Below are positions 45,832 through 59,200 of a stretch of 64,000 bases of DNA, one piece after another; within the stretch, counting starts at the first letter, position 1; the number at the start of each line of letters is the position of its first letter. The position numbers were made by a program, and so were the translations under genes. The stretch comes from Lateolabrax maculatus. Lineage: Eukaryota > Chordata > Actinopteri > Acropomatiformes > Lateolabracidae. Location: positions 1,072,501-1,136,500 of the forward strand of contig CM062208.1 in NCBI GenBank assembly GCA_031216445.1, read 5' to 3'. The notes beneath the pieces are model-generated. The model was not told the DNA's origin. It searched no databases and was given only the letters and a program-made list of their open reading frames with translations.

Positions 45832-48800
45832 AGTGTGTGTGTGAGTGTGAGTGTGTGTGTGAGTGTGTGTGAGTGTGTGTGTGAGTGTGTGTGTGAGTGT
45901 GTGTGTGAGTGTTACCCTCTGATGGACACTCTGGCGAGGACAGCCAGTTTGGTGATGCTGGACACTTGAGGACTGGTGTTGTTGAACTGGTTAGAGCTGA
46001 AACACATACATAAAAACATTAACAGAAACAGAAACATAAACAGAAACTTTGGGTGGACGTGAGGATCTGCTGCTGCTCACAGCGGCCACCAGGCGGCGCA
46101 GCTGCCATTCTTACGTCCTCTACATGAGCTCGATGAAATGTATCCAGACATATTTATGGGTCCTTTGTAAACTCTGTGAATAAAGGCAGTTGAGGCGTGA
46201 GGAGCCTGAACTGCCTCGGCCATCAGAGTCCACAGAGTCACAACTTAAAGAGGAGCTGAAACACAGTTTAAAGCCTCCAACTGTCTCTGCAGCAGGTGGT
46301 TTACTGTTCACAACGAGCAGCTTAGGTGGAGACGAGCTGCTAAATAACCAATATATTCATTTAGCAGGTAGGAACACAAGTCTAAAACTATCGATTAGTT
46401 GATCAACAGAAAACATTTAGAAAATCGATTGAATCACTTCAGAGATCAGCATTTATTACTAATTTCAGACATTTTATAGACAAAACAATTAGTAAATCAA
46501 GACAATAACAGAATGAACTAATAATCAATAATGAAAATGATGGTTGATTGTAGCTCCAACTTTCAGAAACAACACATTGTTTTTGAAACACTTTTTAAAG
46601 AGCAGTGAAGAAGTCTGAGCTGTCAGAGTGTAACCAGAGGCCGCTGAAGCCTGTCATTAACATACCTCCTCCCCCTCCCCCCCCCACAGAATCACAGCAC
46701 AGACGGCCTGTTGTCGTCTGTGGTTTCAGGAATTTCAGGGTTTTGTCATTTAAATGAGCGTCAGAAGAAAACCAGCTCTGCTTTAATGAATCCTGATGTG
46801 ACGACTGGGCCTGTTGACAGAATCCCTCCTCTCTCCCCCTCCTCTCTCCCCCTCCTCTCTCCCCCCTCTGTTTACAGACTGTCAGGCCAGAAGCTTTAGG
46901 CTGCGTCTACACTAACACATTCTTGTTTTAAACCGTAGAACTCCTGATACGTTAACACCGAGTGTCCAAACTACTCCGTCGTTTTCTAACCCGTAAAACG
47001 CTGTTGACCCCATTTTAGTTTGAAAATGATGACTCGTGTTCACTTCCTGATCCGTAATGACATGTTCTTCCCTGATTCGTCACACACCTGTCACGTGACG
47101 ACATCAGCCTCGACTACCAGCGGTATCGGCGGTATCAGCCCTGCATGGAGCGCTGGTTTAGGGTGAAGTTAGTATGGATGGAGATTATTTCTGAAACTGC
47201 TTAAAAACGTAGTAATGTGGACGTAGCTTTAGTTGAGCATGTGATTTCCATACTTTGCTCTGATTGGACAGCTACTTTCTCCTGCTGCCATTAAACCAGT
47301 GAGCAGTGATGTGTTTCCACACATCGTTTTCAAACTACAGAGAGTGAACCAGCAGACAGCAGCTCCTGTCTGCAGTGAACCCGTGGACGTACTGTCACTT
47401 AGAAACAGGAAGATTCTCAGGCAGGTTCTGCAGTCAGACGTTGAGACGTCTGAGCACATTTAGTGTTGATGGATCAGAGATAAGTCCCACTGAATCTGTA
47501 AACATGTGTTTCATGTCTGTGTGTTTAGAGTTTCAGAGGTGAAGATGTACCTGACCATCTGCAGCTTAAACTGGACGGAGGTGTCCTCCTCCAACAGCTG
47601 GTGCACGCTGAACCGCAACTCTGCCAGCACCTGACCAATCACAGCACAGGAAGAGACAGCAAAGGACCAATCAGAAAGCAAAAGGAGACAGTAAAGAACA
47701 TCATACAATCTACATTCACACACTAACTGATAATTCTGTAACAAAACTCCCTTTAAAATCTTTCTGTATAAATATCTTGTGTACATTTTTTATTTAATTT
47801 CTTATTAACGTGACTCCTGTTGTTCCTCTGCTTACTGAATCTCATTTATCACTTTACTCGACATCGTCAGTCAAAGAGTGATCTGCTCCACCAGCTGTCA
47901 GATTAGCTCCTAAAGTACCCAGAATGCAGCAGGAGATGAGATGGACAGCCAGTATAGTCATGAGACAGCGTCGCTGTGATCACTGACCTTGGTTCCTCCC
48001 TTCATGGGGTTTCCCAGGTCACACACTACCATCTTGGTCTGGTTCTCCTTCTTGTAAGCACAGGACAGCCGGCTGTGAGTCTGTCAGAAACATCACCCAT
48101 CAGTTCACAGCCAGAGTGGAACAATAATCAATACAGTCAGATACAGTGATGCAGACCTTTAATATGAACTGATCCAGTTAAGAAGCAGACGCTCATCAAA
48201 TGTCTGATCATCTTAATAATCTTTTTATTTCTTACACTGATCAAATCATCAATGATACTGATTAATGGACTCATTAAACCTGACTACTTTTATCATGATT
48301 TAACATTTAAGAACTTTGGCTTCTTGAGTTCAATTTAAATTAAATTTTTCAAAGTGAGATTAAAAAATATATATTAAAAAAATAATATTTTTTTCATCTA
48401 ATTAACCTTATTTAAATAGGTTAAGTCCAATTGAGGTTGGAAACCTGTTTTGCACGGAAGTCCTGACCAGGACGATATCTTAAAGATGTCCAGACAGGTT
48501 TTAATATAAAAACACTATACACAATAATAAAATGTTTAATTATCTAATTAAAAAATCGAAAAATTAAAACTGCTTCTAGTCCCTCACTGAGAAATCTCTA
48601 AATTCAATAAAGTTGAACGTCTAGAAACAGATGTTTCATGCAGGACCCTGATTGGCTCGACACTGGTGATGTCATTAATCCTGCAGGTCACCTGGCTGCG
48701 GACGACCCCGGTGAAGTCGGCCTGCTGCGGAGGGTAGACGTGCAGCTCGGCCTCGTAGGCGCCCTCCCCCTGATTCTCGGCGCTGACCTCCAGGGTCAGA

Positions 48801-49400
48801 GCGTTGTCGTCGCCGATGTAAATCTCCTGACGGTCGCTGGGCGACAACGGAAACACAGACACAGTACAGTGACTCATTTCAGCCTAATTCTGCTTCTCAA
48901 GTATAAAAATATATATTTAGTAACTTCATCTGTTCGCTCCTCTTACCTTTTCACCGACAGCTTCAGGTCAGGTTTACAGATGTTATCGTCTCCACAGTCC
49001 AACAGGATGTGAGCCTGAGGGAAGGAAGGAAGGAAGCAAGGAGGGAAAGAAGGAGGGAAGGAAGGAGGGAAGGAAGGAAAAAGAACAAAGTGAGAAAAAA
49101 GACAAAACTAAAGAGCAAACATACAGACAAAAGAAAACCAGCCATACAATAAACTGAGCGGTGTTACCTGCTTGGTGACGTTGGTCGGCGCCGATATGTC
49201 GACGATGGGCAGCAGTCCGGTTTGGTCTGCGGCCTGCTGGTAGTCCAGACTGTACTCCATCACCACGGAGATGGGAGTGATCTTATCCCGAAACTCCCGA
49301 TCGTCCTGGGAGATGAAATGTAAAAATACTTCAGCTCTCATTCTGAAGGTTTATGCAGCCTGTTGGTGTGTGTGTGTGTGTGTGTGTGTGTTGTGCGTGT

Positions 49401-49431
<31 letters not shown>

Positions 49432-50609
49432 ATGTGTGTGTGTGCGTGTTGTGCGTGTGTGTGTGTGTGTGTGTTGTGCTCGCATCATTCTCGGGCGGCC
49501 GTGGCTGAGTGGTAGAGCGAGGTCATCCAATAACCCAAGGTTGGAGGTTCGATCCCCGCTCTCCCTCCCGAAGATTGGTGGACTGACAGCTGGTGGGGTG
49601 GCAGCCCACCTACTTGCCACGGCTGAGGTGCCCTTGAGCAAGGCACCGCACCCCCAATTGCTCCCCGGGCGCTGTGAACTGCTGCCCACCGCTCCAGTGT
49701 GAATATGGCACCTGTCTCTTTGTGTGACCCTGTGCATGTGTGTGTTCGTACAGGTGCCACTGGATGGGTTAAATGCGGAGAAATAATTTCACTTGTGTGA
49801 TTAATAATAATTAATAATAAGTTAAATTAAAAAAATAAAATCATCATCATCATCATTCACCTCAGAAAGGCTCCCTGTGGAGTTATTTGCAGAGTCACTT
49901 CATACACTGTGTGTATCCTTAAAGGAGAAGTCCATGGATTTATCGTCACACTCATGATGGACCGTTTTAAAAAGGAGATATAAAACCTGACGCCTACATT
50001 ACCCACAATGCAACTTATTAACACCAACAGTTGTCTGCTGTTAATAAAACATGTAAACCACCCAAAAAAACAATCAAACAGACTCATTTCATAGATGAAG
50101 GACCCCCATATTACAATAGCTGACACTTCTAAATATCAGCTACATCTATTTATTATCTATTTACTATTTATGCATTATATGTATTATTGTTGTTATTATT
50201 ATTCATTCATTCACATAAACACGCATGCTTGTTGTGCCGTGTCAGGTTTTTTGTTTTCCATGTTTGATCTGTTCTATGTCTGTAATTTATCCCCGTTTCC
50301 ATTGTTAAATCTCTCACTGCTCTTCTGCTTTTGCACTAATAAATAAATAAGTTCATAAACACAAAAACCGCTCTTATTTAATGTCTTCCTCTTCCTCACC
50401 CTCAGGAAGACATACTGCTCCTCGCAGGCTGGGACCTTCCCGTTGGACACCATCATGTTCTTGGAGTACTGAAAGGTCCGACCGTGCAGGAAGAGGACGC
50501 GCTTGGTCGCCTCCTTCTGCTTCAGACGGTCCAATATCAGGTCCACACGGAAACCTGGAGGAGACCAATCAGAGAGGAGATCCTGAAGCTGCAGAGCCAC
50601 AACCTGAGA

Positions 50610-50642
<33 letters not shown>

Positions 50643-53040
50643 ATAATGTGTGTTTTGCTTACTGAGAGTGGCTGGAGCTCCGGGGCCGCTGGCCTTTAGA
50701 CAGTACTTCACCTTAAAACTGGAAAACACACAAAGAGTCAACGACAGCACTTATCCCTGACAGAGGAATGAGTCCGATTAGGTCGCTGCATCCCGGGAAC
50801 GTTGTAATGTGGGTTGTTTCAGGGGGTAAAGTGGCTGTAACTGTGGTCAGGGCTGTTAAAGGAATAGTTCAACATTCTGGGAGATACACTGTCTGTTACA
50901 TATGCAGCTGGAGCCAGAAGGGTTATAGTTTAGCTTAGCTTAGCATAAAGACTGGAAACAGAGGGAAACTGCTAGCCTGGCTCGTAACATGACAACACAA
51001 AAGTTAAATTATAAAAATATCTATCATGCCGTCCAAATGTGGTTTAACATCAGTAGATATAAAAGCACCTTATTGTTTGATTAATTTGTACAGCGCAGAA
51101 TGAAATGTGAGTGATACTGGTAACAACAAAGGAACTCACCAGGACACGAAGGTGCTGGTACCAGGAAGTGTGCAGGTCTTCTCCTCTGGGTTGATGATCT
51201 GAGGTGTCATGTCCAACGTGGCGTTCACACTGATCACTGGACGAGCTCTGAGGAGTGGAAAAGTCCACTTTTTAGTGATACAAGGTTCTCACAGGACGGC
51301 GACGCTACAAACATGTGACGGTATTACAGACCATGATGCATTGCTGTTAAAATGAGCTCAACCTTAAACATCTACAGCAGTAAAATGCAACAGACACATG
51401 AATGCAGCAGGAATATTAATCCAGAAACATCAGAGATAATAAAACACTGACAGGAACTCTTTACTGCAGCAGCAACTCTTTACTGCAGCAGGAACTCTTT
51501 ACTGCAGCAGGAACTCTTTACTGCAGCAGGAACTCTTTCACAGTGTAGGATTAGTACTTTTACTGCAGTAAAGGCTCTGAATACTTCTTACACCACGTTG
51601 ATTAAGTCAGTAATCACATTTGTCCCTTTGGATTAATGATTTTAACTGTATTAGTGATACAAAATGCTGCTTCCTGAAGGACAGGCTGTGGAAACAGACT
51701 TATTTAGACTTTGTGTTGGTTTCAGTTTCAGGCTTTAAATATAGTTATTTTAAATACCAGGATGCATCTGTGCATAATTTTTCTCATTTCATTCAGCTGC
51801 TGCTTCAGTCTTTGTCCTGCACATGCTCACATATAAAAACTGATCTGAAACTGGGTCACATGTATACGGAGACAGCTGACTGCAACCCGCCGTTACTGAG
51901 TGCATGTAAACACACTGACTGTACTCAGGAGGAATCTGTGTATTTTAAAGAACAATAGAAGTGCAGCTCATGCAGTTTTCACTCCCTTTATTTACAGAGT
52001 CACCACATGTCTCACAGCATCTGGCTGAAGTATTTATAATGTAGGTTTGAGTTATAATTCATGTTTCACAGCATAATTCTAAAGTCTGCAGCTCAGTTAG
52101 ATGGTAACAGATGTTTCGTGGCTGTATTTGATCCTTTGTCGTTCTGTGTCTTCACTCATTTTAAATCACAGTGTACAGCATTCACCTGTTGTTATGTTTA
52201 TTTCATCTGACGGTAATGATTTTATCTGCAGCTCAGCAGCTGATGAATGAGAAAATGAGAACTACAACATGTTGAATTCAGCTGCATTAAAACAGTGACG
52301 GTGACGCTTTTCTACAAACATGACATACATAGTTTTTCTGTATGTGTGAAGACAAAGTCAGAAACGAATGAAATGCATCATTACAAATACATTTTAAGTG
52401 ATGGACAGACTTGTGGACAGTTTTTTAATTATTATTATTATTAGTTCATAACATTACAGTCACTTTCATCACAGTAGTTTTCAGAATCAGAATCGGAATT
52501 GGGTTTATTGCCAAGTAGGTTTTCACATACGAGGAATTTGCTGTGGTGTATTGGTGCGTAACAAGTACAGACAATAACAGACAAGTACAGACAAGACAAG
52601 TAGTAGTAGTCTCTTTTGTTGTAACTTTACACACAGACCGAAGCTTTACTCTGTTTCAGCGGGACAAATGGTCTAATCATGACTTTGGAGCTTCACTCCT
52701 TCAGTCACTTCTGAGGAAGTTTAAATATCAGATCTGACTGTGTGACGGTTTTGGTTTCTAATCTTATCTGCATCTGTGCTTCCTCTGGAGTGACGCAGAA
52801 GCATTTACACAAACACACACATATATCTGTGCTCCCTATACTCATATACACTGTAAAATCTGCTTCAGATTAACACTAAACATTCAGGAGAATAAAGACT
52901 CGACTCTGCACTGAAGGGGTTAACGTGTCCGAACAGCATCTTTAGAGTCAGCAGGAGAAAACAGCAGCGCTTTGATATCAGAGGTGGCCTCGCTCATTAA
53001 ACTCCTCACACACACACATACAGCCACAGCAGGGGGCACG

Positions 53041-53078
<38 letters not shown>

Positions 53079-53195
53079 GATTACCTGTATAAAACAGCTT
53101 TGTCTGCTCCGAACACTCCCACCAATAAATCTGAAAGACAGAGACAAACATCAGCAGTTCATTCGATCCCTGCTGTGATTTTTCCTATGAATACA

Positions 53196-53263
<68 letters not shown>

Positions 53264-53781
53264 CTGGATATCCATTCTGGTCTATGTCAGTATTTCCAGT
53301 CATGGAGTATCCAAAGCTAGCAGGCATGTAGCTGGACGCCCATTTGCCCTGCAGGACCTGAGAGACGAGACGTAGGGATGAATCAACACACAACATGTCA
53401 GGAACACTTCTGTGTTTTATTTATATAAGTTTTGAGTCCAGCTGTGTGTGTGTCTTTAGTCCTGCAGGTATTTGGTCATAAACCAAAGTGTCTGACACAT
53501 TAACGGGTCGCCCTGATGAAAAATCAGACGATCAGTAAAGTGATTACAGTTCATCCTGAGGGGAACATGAAGACGGGACCACAGCGGTGGACAGACTCGC
53601 AGCTCTGACGGGTCGGGGTGTTTACCTGGGAAGGGGAGGGGTCAGGACCGTGAGGGCGGCCGTTATGGATGTAGACCAAACCGTGGCGCTCGGGGCCGCC
53701 ATACGGAGCAGAGATGGCCACATCTGGAGAGACAAAACAGGAGAGGATGACCGAGGTCTGGACCTGGACCTGGTCATGATA

Positions 53782-53840
<59 letters not shown>

Positions 53841-53986
53841 TCTCTCTCACCGTTGTATCCGTCCATGTCCAGGTCTCCCAGCACTGCGATGGAAGAACCA
53901 TATCGGGCGTAAACCTCCGACCCTGTGAGCATCTGAGTTTCATGGAAGGAGAGTCCACCACGTCTCAGGTACACGGACACCTGGAG

Positions 53987-54073
<87 letters not shown>

Positions 54074-55501
54074 GTGTCAGTTGTTTTTTCCTCACATGAA
54101 TGTGAGATGAGTTAATTATCCGTGAATACGTTAGTAAGTTAGAAAGTGATGGACAGTTTTTAAATTATTATTATTATTATTTCATAACATAAAGTCACTT
54201 TCATCACAGTAGTTTTCTCTCTTTTGTTGTAACTTTACACACAGACCGAAGCTTTACTGTGTTTCAGCAGGACAAATGGTCTAATCATGACTTTGGAGCT
54301 TCACTCCTTCAGTCACTTCTGAGGAAGTTTAAATATCAGATCTGACTGTGTGACGGTTTTGGTTTCTAATTTTAATTACTGATCTTATCTGCATCTGTGC
54401 TTCCTCTGGAGTGACGCAGAGAAAATACACACAAACACACATACACACATATATACACACACATCATATATATATATTCTATCTGTGCTCCCTATACCTA
54501 TACAATCTGCTTAAATATCCAGAGCTTGTCAGCAGCGGGTGGTGGCATGAACAGTTTTCAACACCCTCACCATTAAAGGGAGAAGCTGAGGACCTGATGT
54601 GCAGTCTTGTTGCAGAAATGATCCAAACTTATTTATGAAATGGGCTCATTGAGCTTTTAAATTATAATCCTTCAGATTTTCATGAAATCGTTTTTGATAT
54701 TATTTATGGTCAACATGTTTTCTGCTACAATCATTTAATGTATTTACATTCATAAATGATGTCTCTATGAAGTAGTTATTATTGTTAGTGGTGGAGTCCG
54801 TCATTCCACGCTGGTTTAAAATAGCCTTCAGACACCAGGGATTGACAGGAAACAATGCAGCCTGTAATCCAGTGTTACTGTTAGAAATTCAATCTGTCTC
54901 TGTCTCCGGAGCTGGATAAAGTTACCGCTAACATAAACGTGTCCTACTACTGCTGCTGCTGCTGCACATCAAAATACTTTATTGTGAAGCAGCCATGGGA
55001 AGCTCAACGTGTTTGTCACTGATGTTAACACTGACCGCGATCGTTCATCGGGAATGTGTCAACACAACAGGACAGAGGTCATTCAGGGGATGTTGTCAGT
55101 GATGAGACGTTGGGTGGAAAACAGTCTGTGTGCAGCATGAAACCAGATGGCCGTTCATCTTCTTCACTAAAACAACCTGAGTTTGTTTGGCTGCACTGTA
55201 AACAGTGTGTGTGTGTGTGTGTCCTACCTGTGAGTGTGTGTGTGTGTGTGTGTCCAACCTGTGAGTGAGTGTGTGTGTCCAACCTGTGAGTGAGTGTGTG
55301 TGTGTGTGTCCTACCTGTGAGTGTGTGTGTGTGTCCTACCTGTGAGTGTGTGTGTGTGTGTGTGTCCAACCTGTGAGTGTGTGTGTGTGTGTGTGTGTGT
55401 CCTACCTGTGAGTGTGTGTGTGTGTGTGTGTCCTACCTGTGAGTGTGTGTGTGTGTGTGTGTCCTACCTGTGAGTGTGTGTGTGTGTGTGTGTGTCCTAC
55501 C

Positions 55502-55532
<31 letters not shown>

Positions 55533-55858
55533 CCTACCTGTGAGTGTGTGTGTGTGTGTGTGTCCTACCTGTGAGTGTGTGTGTGTGTGTCCTACCTGTG
55601 AGTGTGTGTGTGTGTGTGTGTGTCCTACCTGTGAGTGTGTGTGTGTGTCCTACCTGTGAGTGTGTGTGTGTGTGTGTGTCCTACCTGTGAGTGTGTGTGT
55701 GTGTGTGTGTGTGTCCAACCTGTGAGTGTGTGTGTGTGTGTGTGTGTCCAACCTGTGAGTGTGTGTGTGTGTCCAACCTGTGAGTGAGTGTGTGTGTCCA
55801 ACCTGTGAGTGAGTGTGTGTGTCCAACCTGTGAGTGAGTGTGTGTGTCCAACCTGTGA

Positions 55859-55906
<48 letters not shown>

Positions 55907-55998
55907 AACCTGTGAGTGTGTGTGTGTGTGTGTGTGTCCAACCTGTGAGTGTGTGTGTGTGTCCAACCTGTGAGTGAGTGTGTGTGTCCAACCTGTGA

Positions 55999-56052
<54 letters not shown>

Positions 56053-56141
56053 TACCTGTGAGTGTGTGTGTGTGTGTGTGTCCTACCTGTGAGTGTGTGT
56101 GTGTGTCCTACCTGTGAGTGTGTGTGTGTGTGTGTCCTACC

Positions 56142-56172
<31 letters not shown>

Positions 56173-56178
56173 CCTACC

Positions 56179-56217
<39 letters not shown>

Positions 56218-59200
56218 TACCTGTCCCACCTCCCTCAGTTTTCCATCCGACCCTCTGTCCATGAAGAGAGGAGCTCCAACCAACAGATCTACCAAACTGA
56301 CAGACAGACAGGAAACTGTAATCAGAATAATCCTTTTGAGACGGTTCCTGTCGCTGTTTTCATTATTAACGCACATTTTACTTCCGTTAACATCTCCCAC
56401 TGAAGCACATGAAGGCCTAACACACGTGTTGAATGTATTACTGCCTCATTAAACTCTTGTAAGGTATTTGTTGTGAATAGTTTGAGACCTGCATTGTTTA
56501 CATCAACTCGTGGTCTTCTCCTCATTTAATTGGCACACTGCAGCGTTTTATGACACTTAACTGCCACCAGCTGTTACCACAGTAATGTGTGTGGTGTTAA
56601 CCCTATGTGTTATTAATACTGTGATATTAAAATGGACAAATAGACGTCAGGACTCTGAGCTGCAGCTGCTCTTCATCAAGTCCTTCCTCAGTTCTCAGTC
56701 ACAACTAACTAGTTCCTAACTAGTTAATTAACTAAATCATCATCATCATTAAAACTGAAGAAGCGTCTCAGCTTATAAAGACTTAGTGACTGTAAATCTG
56801 TTGCTAGGAAACATCTGCAGCGTTGTCCAATCAGGAGCCATCAGCTCTGTAAACAGGAAGTGACTGTAGCATCATTAGCTATCGGACGTCGAAACAGGAC
56901 AGAGGCTGAAAGATAAATCTATAAATGTAGCTGTTAGTTTATTTAGTGTGCAGACATGAAGAAATGTGTGTTTCACAGTTAGTGTTCACACTGTTTATAA
57001 TGAGAGGGAAACGTCTCATTATGCTAGTTAGTTGTAATTTAGTGATGATGAGTAAACACTGACGTAGCACGTGGCTCAGGTTGGCTGCAGGTATGAGGTT
57101 TATTAAGAAAAAGCTCAGGTAGTGATTGGTCTCTTGTCACAACTCAACTCAACTATTCCTGTCACTTCTCATGTGAACAAACAAGTACAATACCTTCAGT
57201 TGAACACGTCGCCTTCATATAGACGACATAGTGACTCTGTAACTCGTCATCTTAAATCTAGTTTCTTTAGAGGCCATCAAAGCTCAAAGAGGCAGAAGGG
57301 TGAGTTTCAGTTCCTCCGGGAGGTCAGAGGTTAAAAAGGTCCAGATGTCCCTTTAAATGCAGCAGCCAAGAGCTCAGTCATTAGACTCTTGGTCTCAGAC
57401 TTACCCGTCATTATTAACATCAGTAGCAGCCACCGAATGTCCAAAGTAGGCAGCCATCTACGAGACAGAAAGGAGGGAGGGGGGCTGAAATAATGGGCTC
57501 ACAGAGGAACCCTGGGAGACGGGTTTCATTCAAACATCAAGTTTATTCCTACACCCATAAATCCCTGTTCATATCACAGGCTTGTTTTCTTCTGCATCTT
57601 GGCTCGTTCAAGGAAAATCAATACTTGTCTTCCCCAGTGATCAGATCTGATCCTGAGCTGCTGATGTGATTGAAGCTTTAAGGAAGGAGGAGATTTCATG
57701 TTGTCATGTTCTGACTGTGTGTTGTATGTTTTGAACTGTACATGTTGCTGCATTTCTCCTCTGAGCTTTTGATCCTGTCTACATGGTGTGTGTTTTAAAA
57801 TAATTTGGGACAACTGTTGAAAATGAGCCGCGTGGCGAACACTGGTACATTCACACTGATGCTGTGCACTGTCCTGGATAATAAAGAAATAAACCTTGAA
57901 ACAGAGACAGACTGTGGAGTGACAGCAGGAGAGAGGGAGGGAGAGGGCGGGAACAGGAAACAGATAAAGGAGGACAGACAGGAAAGTGAGGAGGAACTCC
58001 TCCTGTCATTAACTCTGCCCCTCTTCCTCCCCTCCCTCCTCCCTCTCTCACTCTTCTTCTTGTCTATCTGTAATGTTCACACACTCTTCTACACCTTGAA
58101 ACTAGAAGCTTCCCGACACTTTCAAAACAACATTCATATCAAACCAAATGGAAAAACACAGTGGAGAGATCACGGCTGCTTATGGTTCACGAAAACTGAC
58201 TATTTAAATATAATTCAGGCTTTTATTTTAAGTGCTGTTTTTGTTATATTTCTATATAGAATGAGAGGATTTGATTGGCCAACACAGTGTTCTTGACGAC
58301 GCTGTGCTGCGAGTGGGAATCTTTGGGAATCTGGGGATTCGATTTACTTCAATAAACAGAAAAGAGGGCACTAGCTTTAGACTGTGTAACAAACTCTACT
58401 TGTACTTTTAGTTCACTAAAAACATGGATGTGTGAAAGTCTGCAGCTTTTTTATTTATATGAAGCAAACTGCAACAACTGAGATGAATGTCTGAGACTCG
58501 TGCCTGCGTGTGAATGATGAGACCACATTTACAAACCAGACTGTGGACTCCTTTGTTATGTATTCACAAAATACTTCACTGTTGTCTTGCAGAGTTCATT
58601 AAGTTATTAAATCCAAAACGCTTCCCTGAAGAAGATAACTGCGCATGCTGTACTTTCACCTTTCATTTTACAAAAAGTTAAAAACGACGTATAAGGACAG
58701 ATTTAGAGGTTAGATTATCGAGTGGTGGTTCTCCTCTGTGACCGGAGCCTCGCGGATGTAACCAGCGAATAAAACCACCCGAGTCTCGCAGCTCACCTGC
58801 GTTCCTGTGAAGTTGGCCATGGACTCCATGTTGAAGCCGTTGAAGATGCTCACCTAAAACATCAAACACAACACGTCAGCTGAGCTTTACACAGAGCTGC
58901 CTGCTGTTCATGTGACAGAACGGCGTCACCGTTCCCTCACTATCACAGAGCAGGACTCAAATATAGCAGCTGAGGAGGCAGGATGTCACCATGCGACTGT
59001 GTGTGTATATACTGTATATACTGAATATACTGAGTGGTCCTTTAACACTTACATAACCCAGAGCCTTATTCCCGCGAGGTACTCCAGTCACGTAATCTGA
59101 GGAGGTGACAAACACAACTCAGTTAGCGTCCAACCAGGACTGACCATTAGTTTCACAGCTGATTAATCTGTCAGATATGATCGATAAGCGGAGGAACCCG

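Noticed and set aside
55079..56452. Histidine/threonine-rich ORFs such as HTHTHSQVGHTHT
   Set aside because: Translations of the donor-site minisatellite and (TG)n tracts.
57805..58296. 163-codon plus-strand ORF
   Set aside because: Contains a low-complexity pyrimidine-encoded stretch (LLLSLTLPLFLPSLLPLSLF) within an itgav intron; no homology recognised.
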